From: Blasia pusilla
Lineage: Eukaryota > Marchantiophyta > Marchantiopsida > Blasiales
Assembly: GCA_050084515.1 (NCBI GenBank)
Contig: CM114271.1
Span: forward strand, 11,408,001 to 11,472,000
DNA length: 64,000 bases
Direction: 5' to 3'
Below, piece after piece: positions 32,500-44,284 of the stretch. The notes below the pieces were generated by a model. That model made no database searches. It saw nothing but the letters and a program-made list of their open reading frames with translations, and was not told the origin of the DNA. A program made the position numbers and the translations under genes. The first letter of the stretch is position 1; the number at the start of each line of letters is the position of its first letter.

Positions 32500-32758
32500 A
32501 AATGTTTGTAGTGGTCTTATGATGTCTACTTTTTTTTCACCCCCTGGAAAAAGGAGGTTTCTTTAGGCCCGAATGTGGACCACTACCTACTTTCTTCTAA
32601 AGATTTCATGAATTTGAAAGCAAACAAAAATTTGAAATATATCAAAAAGTTTTGAAGAGAGGAGGCAGATTTGGCCCTTTTTTTTTAAGAGAGACTCTCC
32701 TATCTTCCTCTCTTCCTCTCCTCTCTTACTCTCTCCTACCAGAATACCAGCCCCCCCC
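32500..32758. repeat. Right terminal region of copy A, about 250 bp, shared with 39.17 and 40.19 kb
   Basis: Read inward from 32758: poly-G, CTGGTATTCTGG, AG-rich tract, AGTCTCTCTT, poly-A, then TTTGAAATTTTTGTTTGC and AGTGGTCCACATT. The same order occurs on the plus strand from 39168 and from 40189. This defines one conserved terminus of the transposon family. Confidence 0.85.
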
Positions 32759-32975
32759 AAGTCCTTGCGCCCGCCACCAAGCTGGCCTGCTGGCGCTAGC
32801 TTAGGGTTTAAGGTTTAGGGCGTGTGAAGCGTTGAACTGGATCATCACCATCTTGCCAAGTCCTTGCGCCTTCAACGCCTCTCCTCCTCCACTCACACCT
32901 TCAACACCTCTCTTGCCTCGAAGCCTCGAGAATACCCATGATTCACCCGCCTCACCTCTTGCTCACTTCTTCGCT
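32759..32975. other. Short non-coding flank between copy A and the second palindrome array
   Basis: It contains GATCATCACCATCTTGCCAAG at 32842-32862 (given in full nowhere else in this answer), similar to the left flank of copy A at 20050-20070. No gene is seen. Confidence 0.4.
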
Positions 32976-34490
32976 GCGCCAAACTCACATGTGAATGGGA
33001 ACTTCAATTTTGATTTGCGCCACACCACAAACGCCGGCTCCACGGGAGACCAAGGTGGGAATTGGAACTTGGGTTCCGATTCTCTCCTGCACCAAAAGAG
33101 TCTACCTTGGGATAGAAAAGGGCAACAGACTGATCCCAATGGGAACTTGGGTTCCGATTGCTGTGCCACTTTGCCAACTCGCCTGAAACTTGGGCGTGTG
33201 AAAATCCTTCACCTTAAAAGAGTCCCGAATTGGAACTTCAGATCCGAATGCTCTCGGCTCACTCCGTCCTTCACAGAAGAATGAAGAAATTGGAACTGAA
33301 GTTCCAATTGCTCACTCCTCCCTCTCTGCTTCACACGCCGCGCAGCGCCTTGGTAGGGAGAGCCGCGCCCACTTGACACTTCTTGGATTGGAACTACACT
33401 TCTGATTCTTTCTCCTTCCTCTCTCGCCGCGCGTGAAGAAGAGCCGCGCCCCACTTGAGAGGCCGCGGAATAGGAACTTCAATTCCAATTCTCCTTTCCA
33501 TCCTCTAAACGCCATGCTAAAATTGAGAGTCACGCCGATTGCACTTCTTGGGTTGTGCCAAAGGAATCAAAACTTGAGTTTTGATTGCCCTCACAATCCT
33601 CTCCACCTCCCTGAAGAGAACCCACAACTGAGCAGCAGAATCAAAACTAGAGTTCTGATTGCCTCCTTCCTGTCATCTCCACCTCCCTGTAGAGAAGACA
33701 CACCACAACTTAAGAGCGGAATGGGAACCAGAGTTCCGATTGCCTCCTTCCTATCCTCTCCACCTCCCTGTAGAGAAGACCTACAGGTGAAGCGCGGAAT
33801 GGGAACTGAAGTTCCAATTGCCTCCTCACTTCACTTCACTTCACTTCCCTACGCCGCCGCACTGTGCCACGCCGTAGGCAACTGCAGTTCAAACACTCCA
33901 ATGTTTTCTAACTGAGACATAATTGGAACTTGAGTTCCAAATCCTCCTTGCTTCCTTGTCACTCCCACCGTGCCAATCTTTGCTACGCCGCGGAGATAAC
34001 CACCACGCAGTTGAACCACGCCTCGCCTCAACTGTGGTCGAAATGGAACTTGAGTTCCAAATCCCTTTTGCAGTTCCTTATCACCCTTGCTGTGCCCTTC
34101 AGATGACTCGGCCCTTGCTCTTGAATCAGAACTTAAATTTTGATTCCCATTTTGCCGCTCTGCTCCGAACTGCCTCTTGGGAGGGCTCTCTTGAATTGGA
34201 ACTTAAGTTCTCATGCCTCCCTCAACTCCACCAACTCTATGGCAACCAGTCTTAGTTACACTCCCGTAATGGCTCCAAACTAGTGACGCTAGTTCCTCCA
34301 CACTAGCAGCACCCCAAACCTTTCCAACCTTTGATTGAGGGAAAGTTGACCACGTAACCTCTTCCTTGCTTGAACCACGTTCACAAGGGAAATCGGAACT
34401 TCAGTTCCAATTGAATGAAGAGCTCTCCTCCTCCTCACTCTTTCTCACTTTCCAAACGAGGGCTATCAGAACTTAAGTTCCCATGCCTCG
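32976..34490. repeat. Array of about 15 GGAACTT/AGTTCC palindromes
   Basis: Units spaced about 70-120 bases carry AATTGGAACTT, one base, AGTTCCAATTG (for example near 33061, 33141, 33290, 33470, 33568, 33641, 33719, 33798, 33921, 34041, 34125, 34194, 34391, 34466). Some are changed on both sides alike: at 33568 the arms are AATCAAAACT and AGTTTTGATT. Spacers are CT-rich with CACGCCGC. The family is unrelated in sequence to the CAACCCGTCGG palindromes. No coding domain was recognised. Confidence 0.85.
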
Positions 34491-35981
34491 CACAACAGCT
34501 CCAACACTGCTCTTCTACCCTTTCCACACTGGTGATCCGCTCATCTCAAGGAATCTACACGGCTATGGGCACTAGAAGGAAATATATGTTTTTAACACTA
34601 GGATACTTACAACTACATCCGACAACACTACATATACAACTAGTCAGACTTAAAATGCTCACATGTCCTATGTTAGTTTTATTTTACAACTAGGATGAAC
34701 TACTAGGTAATGATATGGCATTAGCATTACATTATTAATAAATTTTATTATGAGAAATTTTAATCTTATCAATTTTAAATAACGACATGTCTTACATAGA
34801 TACTAACTTAAGTTGGAAAAACTAAATGTAGTTACAACTAGTTTTAAAAAAATACTAAATAATCTATATGTGTAAGTCTAGGAATGATAATAAATTAATT
34901 TTAAAATATATTTTTAATGTAAACGACATGGATTTTATAATACTATAACTACAACTTATCTTAATCTAGTACTAGAAAATGTTAGATCACGTGGCTTAAC
35001 ATCATGCGCCAAGAAAACAAGAGTATCGTGACACTCCCACTCTTACATTCACGGGAGATTTGTTTTTATTTTTTGACGTATGATTTGAAACATATAAAGT
35101 TATAAAGTCTCCCGCACACGTACCTTGCCCAAAAGGTGGGAGTTTCTACGTACCAAGTCCTACATACAATCAGGGTCTCTGAAGGGTCAAGATTATGGGA
35201 GGGGCCAAATTGTGAAGTATACGAGCACATGGTATTGTGTTTAGGGTTTGGAATTTTGATTCCTCTCTCTCGGTATTGTGCGTGGGTAGCTCCCACGGCC
35301 ATGGATTTCTTTTGGTTTATGTGATTGTGGTGGAGGGATGGCAGTAAGATGATGGTGGATGGTGGTGGAGCACATCGCTTAGGAAGTGTAATGTGATGGA
35401 TCGTTCAAGTTTGTATTGAGGTACGTTTGCTTCTGAATGCTTGGCTTTCTCTCTATCCTATTTGAGCTCTTGGCCTTTCAGGCCCCTTTCTTCTCTTGTT
35501 CCGAGACTTCTCTTTTCCTTTCGGATTCTTTCTTCTCCTTTCCGACATTTTTCTCTGGCTAGATTTATATGTGCTCGCTGATGAGGGGATGTTGGGGCTA
35601 GGATTGTTGCGGATTCACCAATTTTCGGGAGGATTTTGTGGCAGGTCTGTGTGATAATATGATTTCACACCTCATGTGGCACCTGATCTGTGGCGTCTAC
35701 GCAAGCGAGGATCTTGCGCATGTGTAGGTGGCAGTGTCGTAAGAAGAACATGAGAGAGAGGGGATTTGCTGCGGGCGTAGTGAGATTGTTTCAAGTCCCC
35801 GAACATGAAAGTTGCTTGAGTGAGGCACAGGGTGGCGGGAAAAGAAGGCAATGCCTGTGAGTGAAGCGTGGTCTATAGCTTTGCCTAGACAAGAGATCCC
35901 AAGACTGTTATGCTTTGATTGCTTCTCCTTCAAGCCATCGTTTGTAGCATAGTCCAATCCTTGGACATGAAGGTTGCGGAA

Positions 35982-35983
<2 letters not shown>
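34491..35983. other. AT-rich non-coding region
   Basis: Low-complexity AT-rich sequence up to about 35.1 kb, then unique sequence with short frames. No protein family, RNA gene or terminal repeat was recognised. Confidence 0.4.

Positions 35984-36075
<92 letters not shown>
35984..36075. repeat. (CT)n microsatellite, about 46 units
   Basis: Uninterrupted TC/CT dinucleotide run of about 92 bases. It produces spurious Arg-Glu and Leu-Ser open frames on both strands. Confidence 0.98.
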
Positions 36076-36078
<3 letters not shown>

Positions 36079-37983
36079 ATTTCGTTGGGTTCCAAAATCT
36101 TTGAATTGTGATTCCTGAATCTTACTACAGACCCTAGCTGTTTGCCCACCTAGAATTCCAGTAGCGTTGGCCCTATTTTTCCAATCCTTGCCCATTGCCC
36201 TTGTGATCTACTCTTTTTGTGTTTCAATCTCCATAGAAGCTCAAAAATAGCTAATTGCTAGATATTACCTTCCACAAGGCTACATTGCATTTGTCGTGTG
36301 GCAGTTGCTAAGGTGCCTTGTGTCTAATTGATTATACAAGAGGCGGAACTTTGAGAGATTCATCTTGTCTAATATATAGGCATTACATTCTGGCCGTCCA
36401 CATGGATTATTTTCTTCATGGTGTTCCACTCGGCATTGTTCATCAATTCTACGAAACTTAGTTCCAAGCTGCGATCGTGGTCTCCGTAAATAAGAGTATA
36501 CTGGGTAGTTTTGCATCATCGGTGTCGCTAACAATAGTAAGCTAGGCCGAGTGGGACATCATATCAGAATCAACTTGCCACCATCGATAGGATTCTAAAA
36601 GATGAATATGAATCCCACATCACAAGTGCTCACGTAGCTCACGATTTGATTCCTAGTTTCGACACTTGAACTTGTATACCTTTTGCACTTTTGTGCAAGT
36701 TTCCAAAATTCTTTCTACTGGGTTGATTAAATAGGAGCTATTTGACTTGATAACTTTACTATATACTTCTATCTAGCCACGGCCTACAAAACATTGGTTT
36801 CCCAAGGAGGAAAAAAGGCAAAGGCTTGGTAAGCAAAAGGGATGAGTTTTTGAGATAGCATCAAAGAGGGCTGAGAAACAATGGAGAAGGATAACCAAAC
36901 GAGGCTTGAAGAGGAGGAGGAATCACTGGAACCGCTCTGGTAGGAGAAGATATAGTGGCTTATAGTGCTCCTCATGGCTATTGAGTATGTACATATGTGC
37001 CTTTGAATTAGAGAGGGTTTAGCAAAGATTTTGTTCTCCTGAATGTACCACTCAGCCCATGGGGATCCTGATCCTCATGCCTTGCCATATGAAAATGGAG
37101 TGCATGATGCTGCGTAGAGAAACACATTCTTCTAGGATGTGGGTAGTTTGTGATTCTGAATTACAGAGATCAGCTTTGCTAGAGGTTTGGTGAAGATATT
37201 ACTAAACACTTGTTAAGCGTCATTGATTGTTGACGGTGAATTGTTTCACTCAATCAGTGTTGATGTATGGTGGTCAATACAAGTTTTTAAGAAAGGCTCT
37301 AGGAGGTCCCATTGTGGCAGAACATGAAGCTTTGGCAAATCAATAGCTGGAATTAACAGCCAAATTTGAAGCATTGCAAGTAGAGCTCAAAGAAGCTTGC
37401 AAGAAGGTAAACTACACCGTTATCTGTTGTTTTAAGGAATGGTACTCCTTGGAAAGCCTACACGCTTGTGGGACCCCTCTGATCCGTGGACCTTGGCATC
37501 ACATCTGTATGGCTTTTGCACTCTTGTAGGGCTGGACTTCAAGCTTCAAGGCTTGCACACGTCTGAGATTTATTAGTCTCGGTTGGAACTAATTGTTGCC
37601 TCTTATCCATTCCATGCAGCTAGTGGAACTTCTGCCTCTTGTAAAAGAGGTGGGATGATGCAACTACAACCCTATTGATCCTGGCTTCATAGGTTTCATG
37701 TGGTTTCACAAGCATTGCAACTAGTAGTGATAGAATGCAAATTGGGAGTGAAAGTGGTCGACCTTTGCAAGAAGTACGATAGCTTGATTAGAGAGTATGC
37801 AAATGCCATCCAAAGCAAAGTAAACATGAATTGACCATCTCATGTAAGAAACTCTTACCAACAACACCAACCAACCTTTTTATTCAATTAGATTGTGCAT
37901 GTGCTTCACAAAATAGATATTGAGTATTTGGGTTAATTATATTGGTGAATGTCATGGATTACTAGAATGTAGAAGTACTTCGA
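36076..37983. other. Unassigned region between the microsatellite and the CACTA fragment
   Basis: No recognisable gene. The last part (37.2-37.98 kb) may belong to the CACTA element that follows. Confidence 0.35.
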
Positions 37984-39167
37984 GTGATTTCAAGTTATGC
38001 ATACATAGAAAGGAAAGAACTCTCGGATCCAGGTCGAATTGCTGGCCATGATGAGAAACTCTGGAGAAGAGAAAAGGAGGCAGCAAGGGTCCTAGGCCTA
38101 CAAAAGCTTAGATGTCCTTGTAGTGAGTGCAAGGGAATCAAGTTAAGATTCTTGCATATAGTAGAAAAACACTTGATTGAATATAAGCGGTATCCTCCAA
38201 GAAGGATTTGGAGAAATATAAATGATTATGACTCCTATGATGAAGAGTGAAAATCACAAAGGTTGAAATCTCAGAGGATGCAAGACAATCCAACTTTGAC
38301 CCAAAGTGTAGATCAGATCAACCAACCAGATAGTAGTCAAAGTTTTGATAAGGGATTGGACATTCCTAGAATGATCAATGAAGCATTCCATCGCTTTGAT
38401 CAGGGGGACATAGAGGATCTTGAATGTGATATTAATAAACCAATGGAAGTTGAAGACCAATTTGATGAGGTCCCTTTTGAGACAGGGACCAAATATTTGT
38501 ATGAAAACATACCAGATGAAGATTTAGAAACATACTCTACATCCTTGAAGAGCACATGTCAAGCTCTATTCCATGGAAGCCACACCAGTATTCTAGCATT
38601 TACATTCATGATATGGTTGAATATATGTAGTACACATAGCTTTTCGAATGTAACCGTGGAATAGCTCTTGAAGTTCTTATGGTTGCAAGTCCTACCTACC
38701 AATAATCTTGTCCCTAAAAACCATTATGCTGCCAAGAAACTAATATCCAATCTAGGACTTAACTACGTGCTAATCCATGCTTGTCCTAATGGATGCATGT
38801 TATTTCGGGGAGCGCAATCTAAGTTGGCTCAATGCACAAAGTGCAATGCTCATAGGTTTAAGGATGTCAGCAAGAGCAAGATAGCGACAAAGGTCCTAAG
38901 GCACTTCCCCATCATTCCTCAACTAAAACGATTGTACACATGTAGATCCATTTGTGAATCAATGAAATGGACCAGTTGCAACAAAAGTGTAGATGGCAAG
39001 GTCAGACATCTAGGGGATTCCAAGCAATGGAAACTTACAGATGAAATATGGCTTGATTTTGCAAAAGCCCTCGTAATTGTAGACTTGCACTAGCCTTGGA
39101 TGGAGTAAACCCATTCAGCGATAAGAAAAATGTATGGTCTACCTGGCCTGTTGTGTTAGTCAATTAT
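37984..39167 (+). pseudogene. CACTA (En/Spm) transposase fragment
   Basis: The first frame (37984-38250) has the transposase-associated zinc motif CPCSEC with KGIKLRFLHIVEKHLI. The frames at 38263-39093 have the TNP2-type core: ILAFTFMIWL, LPTNNLVPKNHYAAKKL, LGLNYVLIHACPNGCML, CTKCNAHRFKD, KVLRHFPIIPQLKRL and KQWKLTDEIW. After a frameshift the strand LALDGVNPF and KNVWSTWPVVLVNY ends at 39167, where a transposon terminus begins. Several stops are present. It would have mobilised CACTA elements. The rest is not found in the window. Confidence 0.85.
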
Positions 39168-40188
39168 GGGGGCTAGTATTCTGGCAGGAGAGAGGAAGAG
39201 AGGAGAGGAAGAGAGGAAGAGAGGAGAGTCTCTCTTCAAAAAAAAGGGCAGAATCCGCCTCCTCTCTTCAAAAATTTTTGACATATTTGAAATTTTTGTT
39301 TGCTTTAAAATGCAAGAAATCTTTAGAAGAGAGTAGCAAGTGGACCACATTCGGCCTAAAGTAACCTCTTTTTTCTAGGGGGCAAAAAACAAGTAGACAT
39401 CATAAGACTACTACAAACATTCTTCCATCACTCTCCATGTGAGCCTAAGTTTCTTCACATTGCCTGTCTCAGTCTACAATAAGTTGTGCCCAGGGGTATT
39501 TTTAACTACTCTAACTATGGTCTCAATAGACTACGGTGCCCTTCAGGGTTTAACTTCTGGCAATATGTGGTTGACATTATGGATTGACATCTCTTCTTGC
39601 AAAAGGCATAAAATACTCCTCAATAAGGGGCAAAAGAAAGGCAAAAGGAAATGCCTTTAAATGATTCTTGACTCTTCTTGCAGAAGGCATCAATACTCAT
39701 CCATAAGGGGGTTTTCCACAACAAAACAAATTGCTCATCACTCATGGTAGCCTTAGACTTTCATTACATCATTTGATGATGTGGGCTCTTGAATGGGTGC
39801 ACAAAATATACCATGGACTGCTGTGCGTTTGAAAACTTGGTTTCACCATTCTCTCTGCCACTGAGAAATGTAAACACACAAGACGAAAATTGAACCAAAA
39901 GATTGATAGCTGTCTAGAGTAAAGAGAAACTGATCAAAAAGAAAACGTGATCAGACGAGACGACAATTGAAGCAAAAGATATTTAGTTGTTAGGAGTAAA
40001 GAGGAACTGATGCACCCATGTCCCTTTATTCAGATTCTAAATCTGAGAATCCGAGAAGCTGCACCCCTCCCAACCCGTCGGAATTCAACAGGTTGCAACT
40101 CTTGCAACCCGTCGGAATCGGATGGGTTGCACCCCTTGCAAGCAAACTCACCATAATAAAAGAGGGATTTTGAGAAGTGATTCCATTC
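39168..40188 (+). mobile_element. Terminal fragment of the large transposon (inserted in the CACTA transposase)
   Basis: Starts GGGGGCTAGTATTCTGG and follows the complement of copy A from 32758 to about 32.0 kb, including palindromes at 40072-40135. It breaks off at 40188 after GATTCCATTC, where a second identical terminus starts. In copy A the sequence runs on without a break, so copy B is inserted into this fragment. Confidence 0.75.
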
Positions 40189-40549
40189 GGGGGCTGGTAT
40201 TTTGGCAGGAGAGAGTAAGAGAGGAGAGGAAGAGAGGAAGAGAGGAGAGTCTCTCTTCGAAAAAAAGGGCCAAATCCGTCTCCTCTCTTCAAAACTTTAT
40301 GACATATTTGAAATTTTTGTTTGCTTTCAAATCCATGAAATCTTTAGAAGAGAGTAGGTAGTGGTCCACATTTGGCCCTAAAAAAACCTCCTTTTTCCTT
40401 GGGGCGAAAAAAAAATAGACATCATAAGGCCACTACAAACATTTTCCATCACTCTCCATGTGAGCCTAAGTTTCTTAACATCTCCTCATCTCGGTCAACA
40501 AAAAGCAGTGCCCTTGGTATTTTTGTTGGAGGACCACTCGGATGCCAAC

Positions 40550-41200
40550 CCTAAGCATCTCCTCCAAGGCATCTACTGCCTGAAATTTCTACCTCATCTA
40601 CTTCTGAACCTGCCCTAACTAAAGCCTCTTGAGCAACATTGATGGCATAGGCTCGACCTGTCTCTTGGACATGCTTGAAGGTGAGATCTACCTCTATATT
40701 CTTCCCATGCTTGCTTCTTCTCAATCTGGTTCGAGCCCCGCCTTTAGTTCACACCTCCACTTAGCTCCACCTGCACAAATCTTCCACAAATCACTTCTTG
40801 GATCCTCTCAACTCCATAGATCTCTCCCTTGGATTCTCAAGCTTTATGGCCTTCAAATGAGGTCCTCTAGGCTTCCATGAGGAATCTTCTAGCCCACAAG
40901 AGTCCAAGCATTTGAGCTCAGCCACCATTGACCTCTTCTTAGCCCCTTATTCTTCATTTCTTGGCCCTAACAATCAGATCCACCCCCTTGGTTCAAACCC
41001 TCCTCTACAACAGCAATCAAGCACTCTATCTCCTTCATTGGATACCTCGAGACTCCTAGTGCCTACACTATCGCCCTTGTCTCCTCTAGGCTTGAGGTCA
41101 ATGGAGTGACTTGGCTGCATTATCACCTTGTACAATCTTCTTGACTTGTTCTTGACACCTATTTCTTTGGGCCTTTCTCTTGCACCACCTCCACAAGTCC
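40550..41200. other. About 650-bp stretch in copy B with no counterpart in copy A
   Basis: It lies between the terminal region and the sequence matching 31.65 kb of copy A. It is CT-rich, with frames rich in Ser, Pro and Leu. No family was recognised and no terminal repeats were seen. Confidence 0.45.
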
Positions 41201-42099
41201 AAAAACATATTCCAGAAAACTTTTACAAACACCATTATGGGTTCAAAAAATCTCGTCCTTTATTACCTCCGAAGGAACCTCGGAAATGTATATTGAACCT
41301 AGTCTATGATTTCTTCACCTCGTCATCTACAAATTTACTCCTAACTCTCCTCGATGATGATTACCAAAGGAATGTCCTGGGATTCAAGTGGCTCCTCCGG
41401 CCGGTTGTAGACGGGGATCAAAAATATTGGCGGTCGAGAGCCTTGGCCCCCTAGGTACACCATAACGGTCCCATGTAACCTGTCTCGAGTCCCACCGCCT
41501 TCCTCGGCAAAGATACCTTGTACGCTCGCAATGTGACACCCATCCAAGATCAATATCCGCTCCGCCCCGGTAATACCACTATGGCAACCGCCTGACAGTA
41601 GAAGGAATCCAACACGCCCGAGAGAAGAAAAGAAGCCTACGCCGCTTTTACGAGTTGAGGGAAGGTGCCAAGGGAAGAAGCCCGCCAGATCGCTCGATCC
41701 GAAGGGTCCGATCGGCAACTGTCGAATCGAGACAGTTGCCTGGAGGTGGTAAAAAGGGTCCGATGGTCAAAAGCGAAAAGTTGCAAGGAAGAGAAATCCG
41801 ACGGGTTGCAAGTGGTCATAAAGTGAAAATTGCAAGCGTGAGAAATCCGACGGGTTGCAAAGTAGAAGACCGTGGAGTACATAGACGATCATATTGAAAA
41901 GACAAAATGATCACCAAACATTTACAAGCACCACCATCGATCGAAAAAATCTTCGCTTTATATCATCCGAAAAAGCTCTGAATCAGACATTTGATCTATT
42001 CTATGAAATCTTTTGCCAAATTATCAAAAACTCCCTACTCCAAACGTCATTAAGCTGGGTCGTTGAGTTCTTTGAACTCACTTGTCATCGTCGAGAGCT
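41200..42099 (-). pseudogene. Conserved 3' segment of the ParB-methyltransferase gene (copy B)
   Basis: The minus-strand frame 41718-41341 contains AERILILDGCHIA, GTVMVYLGG and IPVYNRPEEPLESQDIP, also seen in copy A at 31.26-31.57 kb. It may be a terminal exon or a second small gene. The function is unknown. Palindromes of the CAACCCGTCGG type lie near 41800 and 41850. Confidence 0.4.
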
Positions 42100-42523
42100 C
42101 TTGCAAAATCACTTTCGACCTTGCCCTCCCGATTTTGGGAATCGTTGGAAGTGACGATGGAGTCATTACCAAGGGTGGCTCTGGGAACCGAGCTCTCGGC
42201 CGGTGGAGAGTTGTACGCCTAACGAGCCTTTCAGATTCTCGCCTTTGCCTCCTTGCAAAGGTCAAGCAGATTCGCCTTCCTCGAGGCAAAGAATGTTCTC
42301 GCCACTCGCTAGGCGCCTCGATACTCGCCCGAAAGGCCCACTAAGTCAAACACCAAGTCACCCGGCCTTGAGCAGAGCTTGATGAGCGTTTGTATCGTGG
42401 TCGGCGACTTTTCCTTCCTCCCGAAGCTGGTCTTGTCTTGCATGTAAATTCCGGGGAATTGTACAAACTATCTAAGCTGTACCCATCTGAGCATGGATCC
42501 ACAGGATCCTGGATCTTGAACAC
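42100..42523 (-). pseudogene. N4/N6-type methyltransferase motif X/I exon (copy B)
   Basis: Homologous to 30285-30797 of copy A, with KIQDPVDPCSDGYSLDSLYN at the start. A frameshift follows near 42430. Another frame then holds the motif X/motif I region (CSRPGDLVFDL followed by VGLSGEY) and LCKEAKA. This copy keeps a glycine in motif I that copy A has lost. It is clearly a pseudogene. Confidence 0.5.
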
Positions 42524-42649
42524 TTAGAAATTGTGCTCGGGCCGAACGAAGCAGTACACATAGGAGTGGTTCATCTGTAAATCACCACGAAACAATGTCA
42601 GAAACTAAAGAAGTCGCCTTGAGAAGATTTTCAATAACTGACTTTGGAT

Positions 42650-43030
42650 CAACCTGTCGGAGTCCGACGGGTTGTTTTGTCCCGGACCCACCCGTCGGAA
42701 CCCGACTGGTTGTAGTTGCTTTTGGGTTTTCCAAGTTGATTTTGGTTTTCGGATGCAACCCGTCGGAAGGCAACGGGTTGCTGGCCTAGACCAGCCCATG
42801 CTCGCCTAAGAGCAACCCGTCTGATAGCAACCCGTCGCTATTAGACAGGTTGCATCCAAAAACCAAAATCAAATGCAACCCGTCCGGTTCCGACGGGTTG
42901 CAGGTACACCGCGGTTTTCCCTCTATATGTGGGAAAGATGCAACCCGTCGGAAACCGACGGGTTGCTCTCAGCCGAGCATGGGCTGCTCTAAGCCAACAA
43001 CCCGTCGCCTTCCGACGGGTTGCTCACGGA
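42650..43030. repeat. Palindrome cluster in the methyltransferase intron (copy B)
   Basis: Seven palindromes in 380 bases with different centres: GAGTC, GAACC, GAAGGC, GCTATT, CGGTT, GAAACC and GCCTT. The arms CAACCCGTC and GACGGGTTG are conserved. One (near 42810-42850) is nested inside another. Confidence 0.85.
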
Positions 43031-43319
43031 CAAAAAAAACCCAGACTGACTCTCATTCTACACATCATTATAAGATAATTGAAATTATTGTATAGGAATT
43101 GAGCCTTACCCGAATCTGACTCGTTGCGGATCGGAGTGGGTACTCGTTTTTTATGATCCATGATTGTGCCGTCCTCCACTTTAGCGACCTCTTGACGCAT
43201 TGGAGGTTGAAGAGCTCGTCCTCGCTCCCTCTAGTCAACACCAAGAAGCAAAGCACCTGTCACTCAGATAAGCGTCTGCAAAGGAGAACAAAAGTGCAAT
43301 CTGGTCATAAGTGAGCGGC

Positions 43320-44199
43320 AGATTCCACTAAGGTACCTCGTACGCCGGATTTTTGCCCCAAAGTCACAACCCCGAGGGCAGATCGGCGATCAAGAGATCC
43401 ACCGCAACCTCTTCCACCACTCCATTCACCGTCCAGGCAGCGGGCCCGTTTCGTTGGAGCTTCCGTCCCAGCGTTGTCAATTTTTCGATGGCAGTTGTCG
43501 ACGCTTGAGAATCGAAGTTGTTCACTCATCCAAGAAAGAGGTGAATCGAGGGAGGACGCTTGTCCGGGTCGTTGTTTGTCTATGTCTTCCCAAGGATGAT
43601 GGGCTGTATTCTCCTTGGGACAACCCGGGCACCTCTCGCTTCCGCTTCTCCCTAGTCTGGGGATGGCTTGTCGGGGTTTCTATGACCTCGGATTCTTGTG
43701 GCGTTTTCTTCGCCGAGGACCTGGTCCGACCCTCTCTCCCTGCTCGTCCGGACGATTCCGCCTCTGGCCTCTCATCTTCAGGCTCTCTTTGGGAAGTCTC
43801 GGCCTCTGAATTTTTCCCTCCCCTCGCCTTGCCTTTGAGACCATTTGTGGATTTGTCTTTGGCTGTCCGGACCTTGGAAGCCAACTCAACTGCCTCGTGG
43901 GCTGCGCTTTCAGCATCTCCTCCGAAGAAGTCTTTAGGCCGACGAAATTGGGGATGTCGTCTTGTCCCGAGGCCATCTTTGATCATGAAGGACTCGTAAG
44001 TCCTTATCCGTGATGTCTTGTGGTCGTTGAAGTCGAGCCAAATGGGGCAATTCTCCACCTCCCAATCCGACATGTGTTGACCCATCTCCACGTCGTACAT
44101 GGAGAATGTCTCGCATCCGGCGAAGCCCACAATTTCAAGGTCGCCGGTAATTTTCCCCACGCACTGCGTTCTTACATCGACGAGGTACCTAAATACCAT
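43320..44199 (-). pseudogene. ParB-methyltransferase gene, exon 3 second part with motif IV (copy B)
   Basis: The frame 44199-43522 (225 codons) corresponds to 28931-29640 of copy A and lacks copy A's TAG at the Pro-Gln site. Below it, the minus strand at about 43390-43365 reads VDLLIADLPSGL, the D-L-P-S version of motif IV, followed by a TGA. The conservation of D-x-P-S between copies suggests the altered motif predates both insertions. Confidence 0.5.
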
Positions 44200-44284
44200 C
44201 CGTTGGGCGCTTTTAGTCGAACATTATCGGCCGTCTACTCCTATAGATCTTGCTTCTTCTTCGCTTGATCCCGTTTGTTACCCT

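Larger units (their letters stand above)
20078..32758. mobile_element. Large Mutator-like DNA transposon with ParB-methyltransferase cargo, copy A
   Basis: The left end is GCGGTAAGAGGAGAGG and the right end is the complement of GGGGGCTGGTATTCTGG; both are followed by AG/CT-rich tracts. The same two ends bound the 752-bp element. Between them a transposase gene (minus, 24450 to about 20465) and a coiled-coil/ParB/methyltransferase gene (plus, 25919-30797) are transcribed away from a shared 1.1-kb promoter region full of palindromes. Copies B and C share this content. No exact target duplication is visible; the left flank AGTCTTGAGG and right flank AGTCCTTGCG are only similar. Many stops and frameshifts show the copy is dead. 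Confidence 0.75.

Noticed and set aside
32795-32822. Interstitial telomere-like GGGTTTA/TTTAGGG sequence
   Set aside because: Only about two imperfect units, so it may be chance.
32832-33915. Plus-strand frames of 150-160 codons over the GGAACTT array
   Set aside because: They show repeated NWNL-type peptides created by the palindromes and have no recognised domain.
35697-36195. Open frames rich in Arg-Glu or Leu-Ser
   Set aside because: They are products of the CT microsatellite at 35984-36075.
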